Positions 34,614 through 43,005 of a DNA stretch of 50,825 nucleotides are shown one piece after another. The DNA comes from Streptomyces sp. CBMA291. Lineage in GTDB: Bacteria > Actinomycetota > Actinomycetes > Streptomycetales > Streptomycetaceae. Both the position numbers and the translations under genes were made by a program. Position 1 is the stretch's first letter, and every line of letters begins with the position of its first letter. The notes under the pieces were generated by a model. The model ran no database searches. It was not told where the DNA came from and saw only the letters and a list, made by a program, of their open reading frames with translations. The stretch spans positions 1-50,825 of the forward strand of contig NZ_MSJP01000030.1 of NCBI RefSeq assembly GCF_014596525.1, given 5' to 3'.

Positions 34614-35402
34614 ATGCGCAGCGACGTCGCCTCCCTTCCCGGCAGCCCCGAACGCCCCAACGAGGACTGGGTGGCCACCGCCCTGCCCGCCTCGGGGCGT
34701 GGGGGAACCGTCATCCTCCTCGACGGCGTCACACCACCTTCGGGTGATGACGGTTGTGTGCACACCGTGCCATGGTTCACGGCCCGCCTCGGTGGCGCTT
34801 TGACCGAACTGTCCGCTTCCTGCCCGGACATGCCCCTGTCCGAGATCCTTTCGCGGGCCATCCGGCGCACCGCGGACGCCCATCGGGACACCTGTGACCT
34901 TTCTCACGTACGCACTCCCCAGGCAACCGTGGTGCTCGCACGGTGGGACGACTCCTCCGTCGAGTACCTCGTCCTCTCCGACTCCGTCCTCCTCCTGGAA
35001 GCCTCCGACGGGACGGTGCGGGCGGTGCTCGACGACCGGCTCGACCGGGTGCCGGACGAGATCCTGCGGTCCCACGCGGCGACGGACCGGCTGCGGAACC
35101 AGGAGGGCGGGTTCTTCACGGCGGCGGCCGATCCGGCGGTCGCGGCGCGGGCGGTGACCGGCACGACCCCGCGCGCGGGGCTGCGCTCGCTGGCCGCGCT
35201 CACGGACGGGGCGAGCCGCTGGGTGGACCTGTTCGGCGCGGGCGACTGGACGAAGTGCGTCGGCGTCCTGCGCGAGGAGGGGACCCTCGGACTGCTCCAC
35301 CGCGTGCGCGCCCTGGAGACGGCGGACGCACTCACCGGCGGCCCCCGCCGCTGGAAGCGCCACGACGACGCCACGGCGGCGCTGGTGGAGTTCGGGGGGT
35401 GA
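34614..35402 (+). CDS. PP2C-type protein phosphatase-like protein
   Basis: 262 residues, ATG at 34614. PP2C fold residues are visible: NEDWVATALP near 17-26, metal-binding Asp in VILLDGVTPPSGDDG near 34-48, YLVLSDSVLLLEASDG near 120, and AALTDGASRWVDLFG near 200, which gives the late metal Asp. Probably a serine/threonine phosphatase or a regulatory relative. It stands alone, divergent from the conservon operon; it could act on a kinase outside the window. Downstream is a repeat-filled gap. Confidence 0.8.
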   Translation: MRSDVASLPGSPERPNEDWVATALPASGRGGTVILLDGVTPPSGDDGCVHTVPWFTARLGGALTELSASCPDMPLSEILSRAIRRTADAHRDTCDLSHVRTPQATVVLARWDDSSVEYLVLSDSVLLLEASDGTVRAVLDDRLDRVPDEILRSHAATDRLRNQEGGFFTAAADPAVAARAVTGTTPRAGLRSLAALTDGASRWVDLFGAGDWTKCVGVLREEGTLGLLHRVRALETADALTGGPRRWKRHDDATAALVEFGG

Positions 35403-35504
35403 GGGGGCGCCTCGGGGTGAGGGGGTGGGTGCCTCGGGGTGCGTGGAGGGTGCGAGGTGAGGGCGTGGGGTCCGGGTGGGCCTCAGGGCTGGCACGGAGT
35501 GCCT

Positions 35505-35770
35505 AGGGGGAGGCTCGGGGTACCGGGAGGGCGGTCGCCGGAGAGGCGGGGCGCGGGGAGGAGCGGGCACCGGAAGGGTCGGGGCGGTCGCCGCAGGAGC
35601 GGGGCGCTGGAAGGTGCGGGCGGCGGAAGGGGGCGGTCGCCACGGGAGCGGGGCGCCGGAAGGGTCGAGGCGCGGAGGGAACGGTCGCCGGAAGGGTCGG
35701 GGCGACCGCCGCAGGAGCCGGGCGCCGGAAGGGTCAGGGCGCGGGAGGGGCGGTCGCCGCAGGAGCAGAC
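35505..35770. repeat. GC-rich tandem repeat, about 50-60 bp imperfect units
   Basis: At least four imperfect copies of a unit around CGCCGCAGGAGCGGGGCGC plus GGAAGGGTC. The whole gap 35403-35909 holds no recognisable gene. Confidence 0.75.
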
Positions 35771-35909
35771 AGGCGTCCCGGGCGAGCGCCCCGGGGTCCG
35801 CACCCTGACGAGCGTCCAGGAAGGCGGCTCCGGCCTGCGCGCCCCCAGGCGAGCCCCTACGGCATCCCCTTGCGGCAAGCTCCTCGACCGCGCCCCCGGC
35901 CGCGCGCCC

Positions 35910-36392
35910 TCACCCCTCCGAGCGGACGTTGAAGTGGTTCAGGAGGCGGGCCAGTTCGGCGACCTCGACGCGGTCCCAGTCGGCCAGCTGGTGGACGTAC
36001 CGCTCGCGCCGGGCGTCCCGTACGCGCCGGAAGCGGGCGCGGCCCTCCTCCGTCAGGCGGACGAGCGAGGCGCGCCCGTCGGCGGGGTCGGGGTCGCGGG
36101 CGACGAGCCCGAGGTCCTCCAGGGCGCGCAGCTGCCGGCTCATGGTCGCCTTGCCGACGCCGAAGTACCCGGCGAGTTCGGTGGCCCGCTGGGGACCGGC
36201 GCCGTCGAGCCGTACGAAGAGGCCGTAGGCGGCGGGTTCGAGGTCGGGATGGACCTCGCGGGCCATCTCGATGGACTGGGCGCGGGCGCGCCGGAGGAAC
36301 ACGGCGAGTTCGCGTTCAAGCGCGAGGAACTCGCGGTCGACCGGAGCGGGCACGACTGCCCGCCCTTCGCTTCCCGTACCGCTTCCGTGCAC
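35910..36392 (-). CDS. MarR-family transcriptional regulator
   Basis: 160 residues from a GTG at 36390-36392 with GGGAGGTG upstream. The winged helix is QRATELAGYFGVGKATMSRQLRALEDLGLV (about 67-97), followed by the wing RDPDPADGRASLVRLTEEGR. Flanking helices dimerise. It is divergent from a GH25 muramidase gene, with a perfect 14-base palindrome between them that it may bind. Confidence 0.92.
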   Translation of the reverse strand: MHGSGTGSEGRAVVPAPVDREFLALERELAVFLRRARAQSIEMAREVHPDLEPAAYGLFVRLDGAGPQRATELAGYFGVGKATMSRQLRALEDLGLVARDPDPADGRASLVRLTEEGRARFRRVRDARRERYVHQLADWDRVEVAELARLLNHFNVRSEG

Positions 36393-36539
36393 GTCAGCAC
36401 CTCCCACGCGTTCCACCGCGAGCCGTCGGCCGCTTTCGGGCCGCTGAAAGTTTCCTGGGGCCGAGGCCATCGCCGCAGCTCCCCCAGTATTTCGCAGGAG
36501 TAGACCAACGGCGGCCCCCCGATCCCTTCCCCGGGCTTT

Positions 36540-36553
36540 TCTACGTGCGTAGA
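36540..36553. promoter_or_regulatory. Palindromic operator candidate (TCTACG-TG-CGTAGA)
   Basis: Perfect six-base arms in the 242-base divergent region between marR-like and GH25 genes, 82 bases before the GH25 start. Size and position suit a MarR dimer; inference only. Confidence 0.35.
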
Positions 36554-36634
36554 GTCTGACGCGTTGTCGATGTTGGCATGTCCACACCATACGACGGCCG
36601 GCATCTCCCCCCACCAGACTTTCGGAGGCACGCG

Positions 36635-37465
36635 ATGCGTGTGCACGGATCCGGAACGACCCTCGCCGGCGCCGCCCTCGCGGCACTGGCCCTCCTCCTC
36701 CCCCTCGCCGGACCCGCCGGCGCCGCGCCGGACGCGGGCGAGCGGGCCATGCCCCCGCGCGGCTCCGCCACCATGGGCATGGGCGTCCTGAAGCACGACG
36801 GGCGCGGTCCGCTCGACGGGGGCATATCCACCCTGGCCGCCCAGACGGAAGGGGTCGACGTCTCCAGCCACAACGGCAACGTGGCCTGGTCCACCCTCTG
36901 GAACAGCGGCGTCAGGTGGGCCTACGTCAAGGCGACGGAGGGCACCTACTACAAGAACACCTCCTTCGCCCAGCAGTACAACGGCTCGTACGACGTCGGG
37001 ATGATCCGAGGCACGTACCACTTCGCCACCCCGGACAGCACGACCGGAGCGGCGCAGGCGGACTACTTCGTGAACAACGGCGGCGGCTGGTCGAAGGACG
37101 GCAGGACCCTTCCGGGCGTGCTCGACATCGAGTGGAACCCGTACGGCGACACCTGCTACGGCAAGTCCCAGGCCGGAATGGTCGCCTGGATACGCGACTT
37201 CGTCACCCGGTACAAGGCCAGGACCGGGCGGGACGCCGTCATCTACACGGCGACCAGCTGGTGGACCCAGTGCACCGGCAACTCGTCCGCCTTCTCCGCC
37301 ACCAACCCGCTGTGGATCGCGCGGTACGCCTCCACGGTCGGCGAACTCCCGGCGGGCTGGCTCTACTACACGATGTGGCAGTACACCTCCTCCGGCCCGA
37401 CGGTCGGCGACCACGACTCCTTCAACGGCGACTACTCGCGGGTGCAGGCGCTGGCCAACGGCTGA
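36635..37465 (+). CDS. Secreted GH25 lysozyme (muramidase)
   Basis: 276 residues, ATG 36635 behind CGGAGG. Signal peptide about 1-32 (TTLAGAALAALALLLPLAGP, cleavage near AGA-AP). The GH25 domain starts at QTEGVDVSSHNGNVAW (first catalytic-site Asp), continues with YVKATEGTYY and RGTYHFATPDSTTG, and has the Asp/Glu pair in LPGVLDIEWNPYG near residue 167, with a late Asp in the final HDSFNGDYSRV. Cleaves MurNAc-GlcNAc bonds in peptidoglycan. No wall-binding domain. The divergent MarR protein may control it. Confidence 0.95.
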   Translation: MRVHGSGTTLAGAALAALALLLPLAGPAGAAPDAGERAMPPRGSATMGMGVLKHDGRGPLDGGISTLAAQTEGVDVSSHNGNVAWSTLWNSGVRWAYVKATEGTYYKNTSFAQQYNGSYDVGMIRGTYHFATPDSTTGAAQADYFVNNGGGWSKDGRTLPGVLDIEWNPYGDTCYGKSQAGMVAWIRDFVTRYKARTGRDAVIYTATSWWTQCTGNSSAFSATNPLWIARYASTVGELPAGWLYYTMWQYTSSGPTVGDHDSFNGDYSRVQALANG

Positions 37466-37489
37466 CGCGCACCCGTCGGCACCGGCCTC

Positions 37490-37700
37490 CGGACGCGGGG
37501 GCACCCCACGGGCGGGCGGTCTCCGGGCGCGGGATCGCCCCACCGGGCGGGCTCCGGACGCGGTGGCACCCCATGGGTGGGTCGCCACCGGACGCGGCGA
37601 CTCCCCACGGGCGGGCGCCTTCCGGACGCGGCGGCTCCCCACGCGGGGACGGGTTCCGGACCCGGCGGCGCCCAAGGCGGCGGTCTCGGGGCGCGGCGGC
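37490..37700. repeat. About 35-bp imperfect tandem repeat, six units
   Basis: Units centre on TCCGGACGCGG and CACCCCACGGGCGGG, about 34-37 bp each, between the GH25 gene and the LPMO promoter. Frames through them are open but not protein-like. Confidence 0.8.
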
Positions 37701-37743
37701 GTCCGGAGACCGCTTCGGGCTTTTTCCGCCCGACCTCTTGCTC

Positions 37744-37759
37744 ATTGGTATGGACCAAT
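37744..37759. promoter_or_regulatory. DasR-like operator (dre) upstream of the LPMO gene
   Basis: ATTGGT-ATGG-ACCAAT is a perfect inverted repeat 94 bases before the LPMO start. The core TGGT-N4-ACCA is identical to the DasR-responsive element (consensus ACTGGTCTAGACCAGT); 12 of 16 positions match. DasR is the GlcNAc-responsive GntR regulator of chitin genes, which fits the downstream gene. Confidence 0.65.
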
Positions 37760-37852
37760 GCGACTCTCTATCGCGATCGCCCGGGATTCAACTTCCGGCT
37801 ACTCCCCACGCGTTGCCCCGCCTTTTCCTCCCCCCACGAGAAGAGCACCCGC

Positions 37853-38734
37853 ATGCCGTCCTACCGCCGTGCCGCCACCGGCGTCGCCGCACTGTCCGCC
37901 GCCACCGCCCTCGTCGGCCTCACCCCCACCTCCGCCGCCGCGCACGGGGCCGTCTTCAACCCGGTCAGCCGAGTCGCCGCCTGCTACGCCGAGGGCCCCG
38001 AGACCCCCAAGTCCCAGGTGTGCAAGGACCTCGTCGCCGACTCCGGCACCCAGCCGCTCTACGACTGGAACGAAGTCAACATCGCCAACGCGGCCGGTCA
38101 GCACCAGGCGCTCATCCCGGACGGCAAGCTCTGCTCGGCCAACCGCGAGAAGTACCGGGCCCTCGACTGGGCGCGGATGGACTGGCCGGCCACCTCGGTC
38201 GCCAAGGGTCCCTTCGACTTCAAGGTCCGGGTCACCGCCGCCCACGCGGGCACCATGACCGTCTACATCACCCGGCCCGGCTTCGACCCCACCAAGCCGC
38301 TGAAGTGGTCGGACCTGGACGCGACCCCCGTCGCCGTCTACAACACCACCCGCACCGCCACCGACGGCTACTACAACTTCACCGGCGACCTCCCGGCCCG
38401 CAACGGGCGCCACATCGTCTACAAGGTGTGGCAGCGCAACGACAGCCCCGAGGCCTTCTACAGCTGCTCGGACGTCGACTTCGGCGGCGGCACCACCGTC
38501 CCGCCCGTGAAGGCGCAGGCCCCCACCGAGGCGAAGATCGCGGCGGGCGCCACCCTGTCCACCGTCAGCCACGCGGGCCACGGCGGCGACGAGCAGGCCC
38601 CGGCGCTCTCCGCCGAGGCCGCGGGCACCCCGTCCTCTCCGCTGCTCCCGGCCCTCGCGGGCGCCGGTGCCCTCGCCGCCTTCGCCGGAGGCAGCCTGCT
38701 CCTGAGCCGTCGCCGGAACGCCTCGGCCGCCTGA
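37853..38734 (+). CDS. AA10 lytic polysaccharide monooxygenase, membrane-anchored
   Basis: 293 residues. Signal peptide about 1-33, cleaving at SAAA/HGAVF so that the mature protein begins with the copper-binding His1. The second histidine-brace residue is in VTAAHAGTMTVYITRPG near residue 140, and the axial aromatic in EAFYSCSDVDF near 205. Four cysteines (CYAEG, VCKDL, LCSAN, SCSDV) fit two disulfides. Oxidatively cleaves chitin or cellulose. After the catalytic domain come a linker with SHAGHGGDE and a C-terminal helix (PALAGAGALAAFAGGSLLL) plus RRR. No LPxTG motif is seen, so it is probably held in the membrane. Likely DasR-regulated. Confidence 0.92.
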   Translation: MPSYRRAATGVAALSAATALVGLTPTSAAAHGAVFNPVSRVAACYAEGPETPKSQVCKDLVADSGTQPLYDWNEVNIANAAGQHQALIPDGKLCSANREKYRALDWARMDWPATSVAKGPFDFKVRVTAAHAGTMTVYITRPGFDPTKPLKWSDLDATPVAVYNTTRTATDGYYNFTGDLPARNGRHIVYKVWQRNDSPEAFYSCSDVDFGGGTTVPPVKAQAPTEAKIAAGATLSTVSHAGHGGDEQAPALSAEAAGTPSSPLLPALAGAGALAAFAGGSLLLSRRRNASAA

Positions 38735-38841
38735 GGAACCGCCGGGCCGTGAAGGCCCCCGGTCCACCGGGTCCACCGGCTCCCCCACAGGTCTGGTCGG
38801 ACCCGGGGGAACCGGTCCCTCCGCCCGCCTCCTGATGACGA

Positions 38842-39510
38842 TCAGGGGGCGGGCGCCCCGACCGGGAAGAGGGCGGCGAGGCGGGGTAGCGCCACCCCCT
38901 CCGGACGAGACCTCCGCCGCTCGCCGTCCTCTTCCCACCCTTCCCCCGGGCCGCCCGGCACCTCCCCGTCCTCGGGCGCCTCCCAGCCCTCGGGGTCCTC
39001 GCGCCGTCCCCACTCCCCGGCCGCCACGGCCGCGTCCTCGGCCTCCTCCACGGCGTCGAGGAACGCCTCCCCGTCGTCCCCCTCCTCGCCGGTCAGCTCG
39101 TTGAACGCGTCCTCCGCCGCGTAGTCCAACTCCTCCCACTCGGGCCACTCGTCGTCCGCCCAGGTCTCCACGTGCCGCCCCGCGAGCGCCCGTATCCCCG
39201 GCAGCTCCGCGAGCGCGTCCGGATCGGCGAGAACCGCCCCGTACACCCCGCTTCCCTGGGCGACCAGCCAGAGTGTGAAGTAGTGGAAGCCGTCGTCGCC
39301 GCAGAAGCCGCCCTCGATCCGGTTGGCCGCCCTCCACAGCTCCCTGGTGTGCGCCTTCTCGCACGCCCGCTCAAGGCGTGTCTGGAACTCCGCGCTCTCG
39401 GTGGCCGGCCGCCGCAGCAGCCGCCCGGTCAGCCACTCCAGCCGCTCGTCCCGGTCGCCGGGTCGGCGGCTCAACTCGTCGATGAGAGCCCAGAAGGCAT
39501 CGTCGTTCAT
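38842..39510 (-). CDS. DUF4240 domain protein
   Basis: 222 residues, ATG at 39508-39510. The DUF4240 signature occupies the first about 130 residues: MNDDAFWALIDELSRR, LWRAANRIEGGFCGDDGFHYF, TLWLVAQGSGVYGAVLADPD. The C-terminal third is very acidic (Glu/Asp/Gly/Trp-rich, EEDGERRRSRPEG) and likely disordered. Cytoplasmic; function unknown. It lies downstream of lon on the same strand, separated by a large palindrome. Confidence 0.85.
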   Translation of the reverse strand: MNDDAFWALIDELSRRPGDRDERLEWLTGRLLRRPATESAEFQTRLERACEKAHTRELWRAANRIEGGFCGDDGFHYFTLWLVAQGSGVYGAVLADPDALAELPGIRALAGRHVETWADDEWPEWEELDYAAEDAFNELTGEEGDDGEAFLDAVEEAEDAAVAAGEWGRREDPEGWEAPEDGEVPGGPGEGWEEDGERRRSRPEGVALPRLAALFPVGAPAP

Positions 39511-39554
39511 GCCTTCGAGCATCGCACCCGCCACTGACAACGGGACACGGCGAA

Positions 39555-39582
39555 GCGGGGTGTTCCGTACGGAACACCCCGC
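39555..39582. terminator. Perfect 28-bp palindrome between lon and the DUF4240 gene
   Basis: Arms of 14 bases centred on GTAC (GCGGGGTGTTCCGT and its complement), 139 bases after the lon stop and 45 before the DUF4240 start. A stem of about 12 bp with a four-base loop suits a terminator. Its exact symmetry would also suit a protein operator for the DUF4240 gene. Confidence 0.6.
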
Positions 39583-39720
39583 CTGCCGCTCGCTGTTCAC
39601 GCCACCGGCACGCCCGCGACGCCGGGGACACCCCGCCGACACACCGGCGCCGCCCGGCCCCGCCGGTATGCCCGGGTCACCGGGGGCACCCCGTCCCCCT
39701 CCCCGTCCCCGTCCCCGGGG

Positions 39721-42132
39721 TTACGCCGCCACGCCCACCGGCACCTCGGCCGGGGCCAGGGCGATCTCCAGGACCTGCCGGACGTCCGTCACCGGGTGGA
39801 CCTCCAGCTTCTCCAGGATCTCGGCCGGGACGTCGTCCAGGTCGGCCTCGTTCCGCTTGGGGATCACGACGGTGGTGATGCCCGCCCGGTGCGCCGCCAG
39901 CAGCTTCTGCTTCACCCCGCCGATCGGGAGCACCCGGCCGGTGAGGGAGACCTCGCCGGTCATGGCCACGTCCGTGCGGACGAGCCGCCCGCTCAGCAGG
40001 GAGGCCAGCGCCGTCGTCATGGTGACGCCCGCGCTCGGACCGTCCTTCGGCACCGCGCCCGCCGGGAAGTGGATGTGCACGCCCCGGTCCTTCAGGCCGG
40101 TCACGGGCAGCTCCAGCTCGGCGCCGTGCGAACGGAGGAAGGAGAGCGCGATCTGCGCCGACTCCTTCATCACGTCGCCCAGCTGCCCCGTGAGGGTCAG
40201 CCCGGCGGCGCCCGTCTCCGGATCGGCGAGGGACGCCTCCACGAAGAGCACGTCACCCCCCGCGCCGGTCACGGCGAGCCCGGTGGCGACACCCGGCACG
40301 GCCGTCCTGCGCTCCGCCGGGTCCTGCGCCGACTCGGGCACGTGGTGCGGCCGTCCGATGAGCGCCCGCAGATCCTCCGGGGTGACCGTGAACGGCAGCT
40401 CCCGGTCGCCCAGTTCGTGCTGGGCCGCGATCTTGCGGAGCAGCCGGGAGACGGCCCGCTCCAGGGTGCGGACACCGGCCTCCCGGGTGTACTCGCCGGC
40501 CAGCTTGCGCAGGCTCGTCTCCTCCAGGACGACCTCGCCGGGTTCGAGCCCGGCGCGCTCCAGCTGCCGGGGCAGCAGGTGGTCCCGGGCGATGACGACC
40601 TTCTCGTCCTCCGTGTAGCCGTCGAGCCTGACCAGCTCCATCCGGTCGAGCAGGGCCTCCGGGATGGCCTCCAGGACGTTGGCCGTCGCCAGGAAGACGA
40701 CGTCGGAGAGGTCGAGTTCGACCTCCAGGTAGTGGTCGCGGAAGGTGTGGTTCTGCGCCGGGTCGAGGACTTCGAGCAGGGCCGCCGCCGGGTCGCCCCG
40801 GAAGTCGGAGCCGACCTTGTCGATCTCGTCGAGCAGGACCACCGGGTTCATGGACCCGGCCTCCTTGATCGCCCGCACGATACGGCCGGGCAGGGCGCCG
40901 ACGTAGGTGCGGCGGTGGCCCCGGATCTCGGCCTCGTCCCGTACGCCGCCGAGGGCGACCCGGACGAACTCGCGGCCCATCGCGTGCGCGACGGACTCGC
41001 CGAGGGAGGTCTTGCCGACGCCGGGCGGGCCGACGAGGGCGAGGACGGCTCCGCCGCGCCGCCCGCCGACGACGCCGAGCCCCCGCTCGGCGCGCCGCTT
41101 GCGCACCGCCAGGTACTCGGTGATCCGCTCCTTCACGTCGTCGAGGCCCGCGTGCTCGGCGTCGAGGACGGCGCGGGCCCCCCGGATGTCGTACCGGTCC
41201 TCGGTCCGCTCGTTCCACGGCAGTTCGAGGACGGTGTCCAGCCAGGTGCGGATCCAGGAGCCCTCCGGGGACTGGTCGCTGGACCGCTCCAGCTTCTCGA
41301 CCTCCTTGAGGGCTGCGTCGCGGACCTTCCCTGGCAGGTCGGCGGCCTCCACGCGGGCGCGGTAGTCGTCGGACTCCAGGCCCTCGGCCTCGCCGTTGAG
41401 GTCGCGCAACTCCTTGCGGACGGCTTCGAGCTGACGGCGGAGGAGGAACTCACGCTGCTGCTTGTCGACGCCTTCCTGCACGTCCTTGGCGATGGTCTCG
41501 GCGACGTCCTGCTCGGCGAGGTGCTCGCGGAGCTGGGCGGTGGCGAGCCGCAGCCGGGCGACCGGGTCGGCGGTCTCCAGGAGGGCGACCTTCTGCTCGA
41601 CGGTGAGGAAGGGCGAGTAGCCGGAGTTGTCGGCGAGGGCGCCGACGCCGTCGATCTGCTGGACGCGGTCGACGACCTGCCAGGCGCCGCGCTTCTTGAG
41701 CCAGCTGGTGACCAGCGCCTTGTACTCCTTGACCAGGTCGGCGACCTGGCCGGGAAGCGGGTCGGGCAGGGCCTCCTCGACGGTCGAGCCCTCGACCCAG
41801 AGCGCGGCCCCCGGTCCGGTGGTCCCGGCACCGATGCGGACCCGGCCGATGCCCCGGATCAGCGCTCCGGGGTCGCCGTCGGAGAGCCGCCCGACCTGCT
41901 CGACGATGCCCAGGACACCGGTCCCCGCGTAGGTCCCGTCGACCCGGGGCACGAGCAGCACCCTGGGCTTGCCCTCCCCGGTCCGGGCGGCGGCCTGAGC
42001 GGCCTCGACGGCGGCCCGCACCTCGTTGTCGGAGAGATCGAGCGGCACCACCATCCCGGGCAGCACGACCTCGTCGTCGAGCGGCAGCACAGGCAGAGTG
42101 AGCGGCACGGACGGCTTGGACTCAGAAGCCAT
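39721..42132 (-). CDS. lon: ATP-dependent Lon protease
   Basis: 803 residues, normal for Lon. N-terminal substrate-recognition domain (LPVLPLDDEVVLPGMVVPLD at about 13-32), a coiled middle, AAA+ module with Walker A GPPGVGKTSLGESVA near 372 and Walker B PVVLLDEIDKVG near 435, then the protease domain with catalytic Ser in KDGPSAGVTMTTAL near 697 and Lys in GGVKQKLLAAHRAG near 739. Degrades misfolded and regulatory proteins in the cytosol. ATG at 42130-42132 is chosen because it follows AGGGGAG. The promoter region carries an HspR-type HAIR and a ClgR box, both known controls of streptomycete lon. Confidence 0.97.
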   Translation of the reverse strand: MASESKPSVPLTLPVLPLDDEVVLPGMVVPLDLSDNEVRAAVEAAQAAARTGEGKPRVLLVPRVDGTYAGTGVLGIVEQVGRLSDGDPGALIRGIGRVRIGAGTTGPGAALWVEGSTVEEALPDPLPGQVADLVKEYKALVTSWLKKRGAWQVVDRVQQIDGVGALADNSGYSPFLTVEQKVALLETADPVARLRLATAQLREHLAEQDVAETIAKDVQEGVDKQQREFLLRRQLEAVRKELRDLNGEAEGLESDDYRARVEAADLPGKVRDAALKEVEKLERSSDQSPEGSWIRTWLDTVLELPWNERTEDRYDIRGARAVLDAEHAGLDDVKERITEYLAVRKRRAERGLGVVGGRRGGAVLALVGPPGVGKTSLGESVAHAMGREFVRVALGGVRDEAEIRGHRRTYVGALPGRIVRAIKEAGSMNPVVLLDEIDKVGSDFRGDPAAALLEVLDPAQNHTFRDHYLEVELDLSDVVFLATANVLEAIPEALLDRMELVRLDGYTEDEKVVIARDHLLPRQLERAGLEPGEVVLEETSLRKLAGEYTREAGVRTLERAVSRLLRKIAAQHELGDRELPFTVTPEDLRALIGRPHHVPESAQDPAERRTAVPGVATGLAVTGAGGDVLFVEASLADPETGAAGLTLTGQLGDVMKESAQIALSFLRSHGAELELPVTGLKDRGVHIHFPAGAVPKDGPSAGVTMTTALASLLSGRLVRTDVAMTGEVSLTGRVLPIGGVKQKLLAAHRAGITTVVIPKRNEADLDDVPAEILEKLEVHPVTDVRQVLEIALAPAEVPVGVAA

Positions 42133-42154
42133 GATCTCCCCTTCGGCAGTCAAG

Positions 42155-42173
42155 TTGAGCTACATGGGCTCAA
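42155..42173. promoter_or_regulatory. HAIR element (HspR operator) of lon
   Basis: TTGAGC-N7-GCTCAA, a perfect inverted repeat 23-41 bases before the lon ATG. HAIR consensus is CTTGAGT-N7-ACTCAAG. Control of streptomycete lon by HspR is established. Confidence 0.85.
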
Positions 42174-42206
42174 TGCTTGTGAGCGGGGGAATGTTCCCGG
42201 GGAGTT

Positions 42207-42220
42207 GTTCGCTCTGAGCG
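42207..42220. promoter_or_regulatory. ClgR box of lon
   Basis: GTTCGC-TCTGA-GCG matches the ClgR motif GTTCGC-N5-GCG exactly and lies about 75 bases upstream of the lon start. ClgR activates clp and lon genes in streptomycetes. A partial second copy (GTTCGCTTTGCG) lies near 42285. Confidence 0.8.
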
Positions 42221-42348
42221 ATCATCGCGGAGGTGTCCTTTGACGTGGATCTCTTCGTTTTGCAGCTTCATCCTTCGTATGGTCGTTCGCTTTGCGGAGT
42301 GACCTTTCGTCCCCGGCTCGGGTTAGCGAGTCGTGGCAGGTTCGTTAG

Positions 42349-43005
42349 GGGTACTGCCGGGGTGGTACCTCCGGGCCGCCGACGGAGGGGTTCGAGGTCG
42401 CGTACGCCGACCGGTACGGGTCTGAGTTCCGTCGCACGCTGGTGGGCGCCTGGACAGTGCGGTTCGAGGATGTCGCGCCGGTACGCGCGTTCAAGTCGTA
42501 CAGAGGCCAACGGCATCTGCCGGGCTTGTGATGGTCGTCCACGGTGGGCAGGCACATTGGATACGAGTCCTGGCTGGAGCGTGATCATGTGATGCTGCTG
42601 GACTTCGACCTGTCGGTGGTGGGGATCTCGTCTCAGCCGTTCTGGCTGTTCTGGCGGTCCGACGCGGGCAAGGGCATCTCGCATGCGCCGGACTACTTCG
42701 CCCGCCGCGAGGACGGCACGGCGGTGGTGGTCGACTGCCGTCCGGCGGATCGGCGTAACCCCCGGGACGTGGTGAAGTTCGAGGCGACGCAGGCAGCCTG
42801 CGCCCAGGTGGGATGAAAGTTCCGACTGGTGGGGGCGCCGGATGTGATCGTGGTGCGCAATGTGCGCTGGTTGGCGGGCTACCGCCACCCCCGGCACCGG
42901 TTGGAACCTGTGGCCTCCGATCTGCTGACGGTGTTCGCCGAGCCACATCCAGTGATGGGCGGGGCCTCTACGGTGGGGGACCCGATCAGGGTGCTTCCGG
43001 CCTGA
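42349..43005 (+). pseudogene. TnsA-like transposase endonuclease pseudogene
   Basis: One frame from after a TAG (42346-42348) to TGA 43003-43005 reads a TnsA-like protein interrupted by two in-frame TGA codons (42529 and 42814), each where related proteins have Trp. Segments: YADRYGSEFRRTLVGAW, VAPVRAFKSYRGQRHLPGL, then TVGRHIGYESWLERDHVM (acidic residue), QPFWLFWRSD, GISHAPDYFARREDG (active-site-like Asp), VVVDCRPADRR, and after the second stop KFRLVGAPDVIVVRNVRWLA. No start codon is found at the 5' end. In Tn7-like elements TnsA makes the 5' cut; here it is dead. No TnsB/TnsC partners remain. Confidence 0.8.

Noticed and set aside
42245..42592. Small plus-strand ORF starting in the lon promoter region
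   Set aside because: It overlaps the TnsA-like frame and shows no protein-like features; the conserved TnsA segments lie in a different frame.
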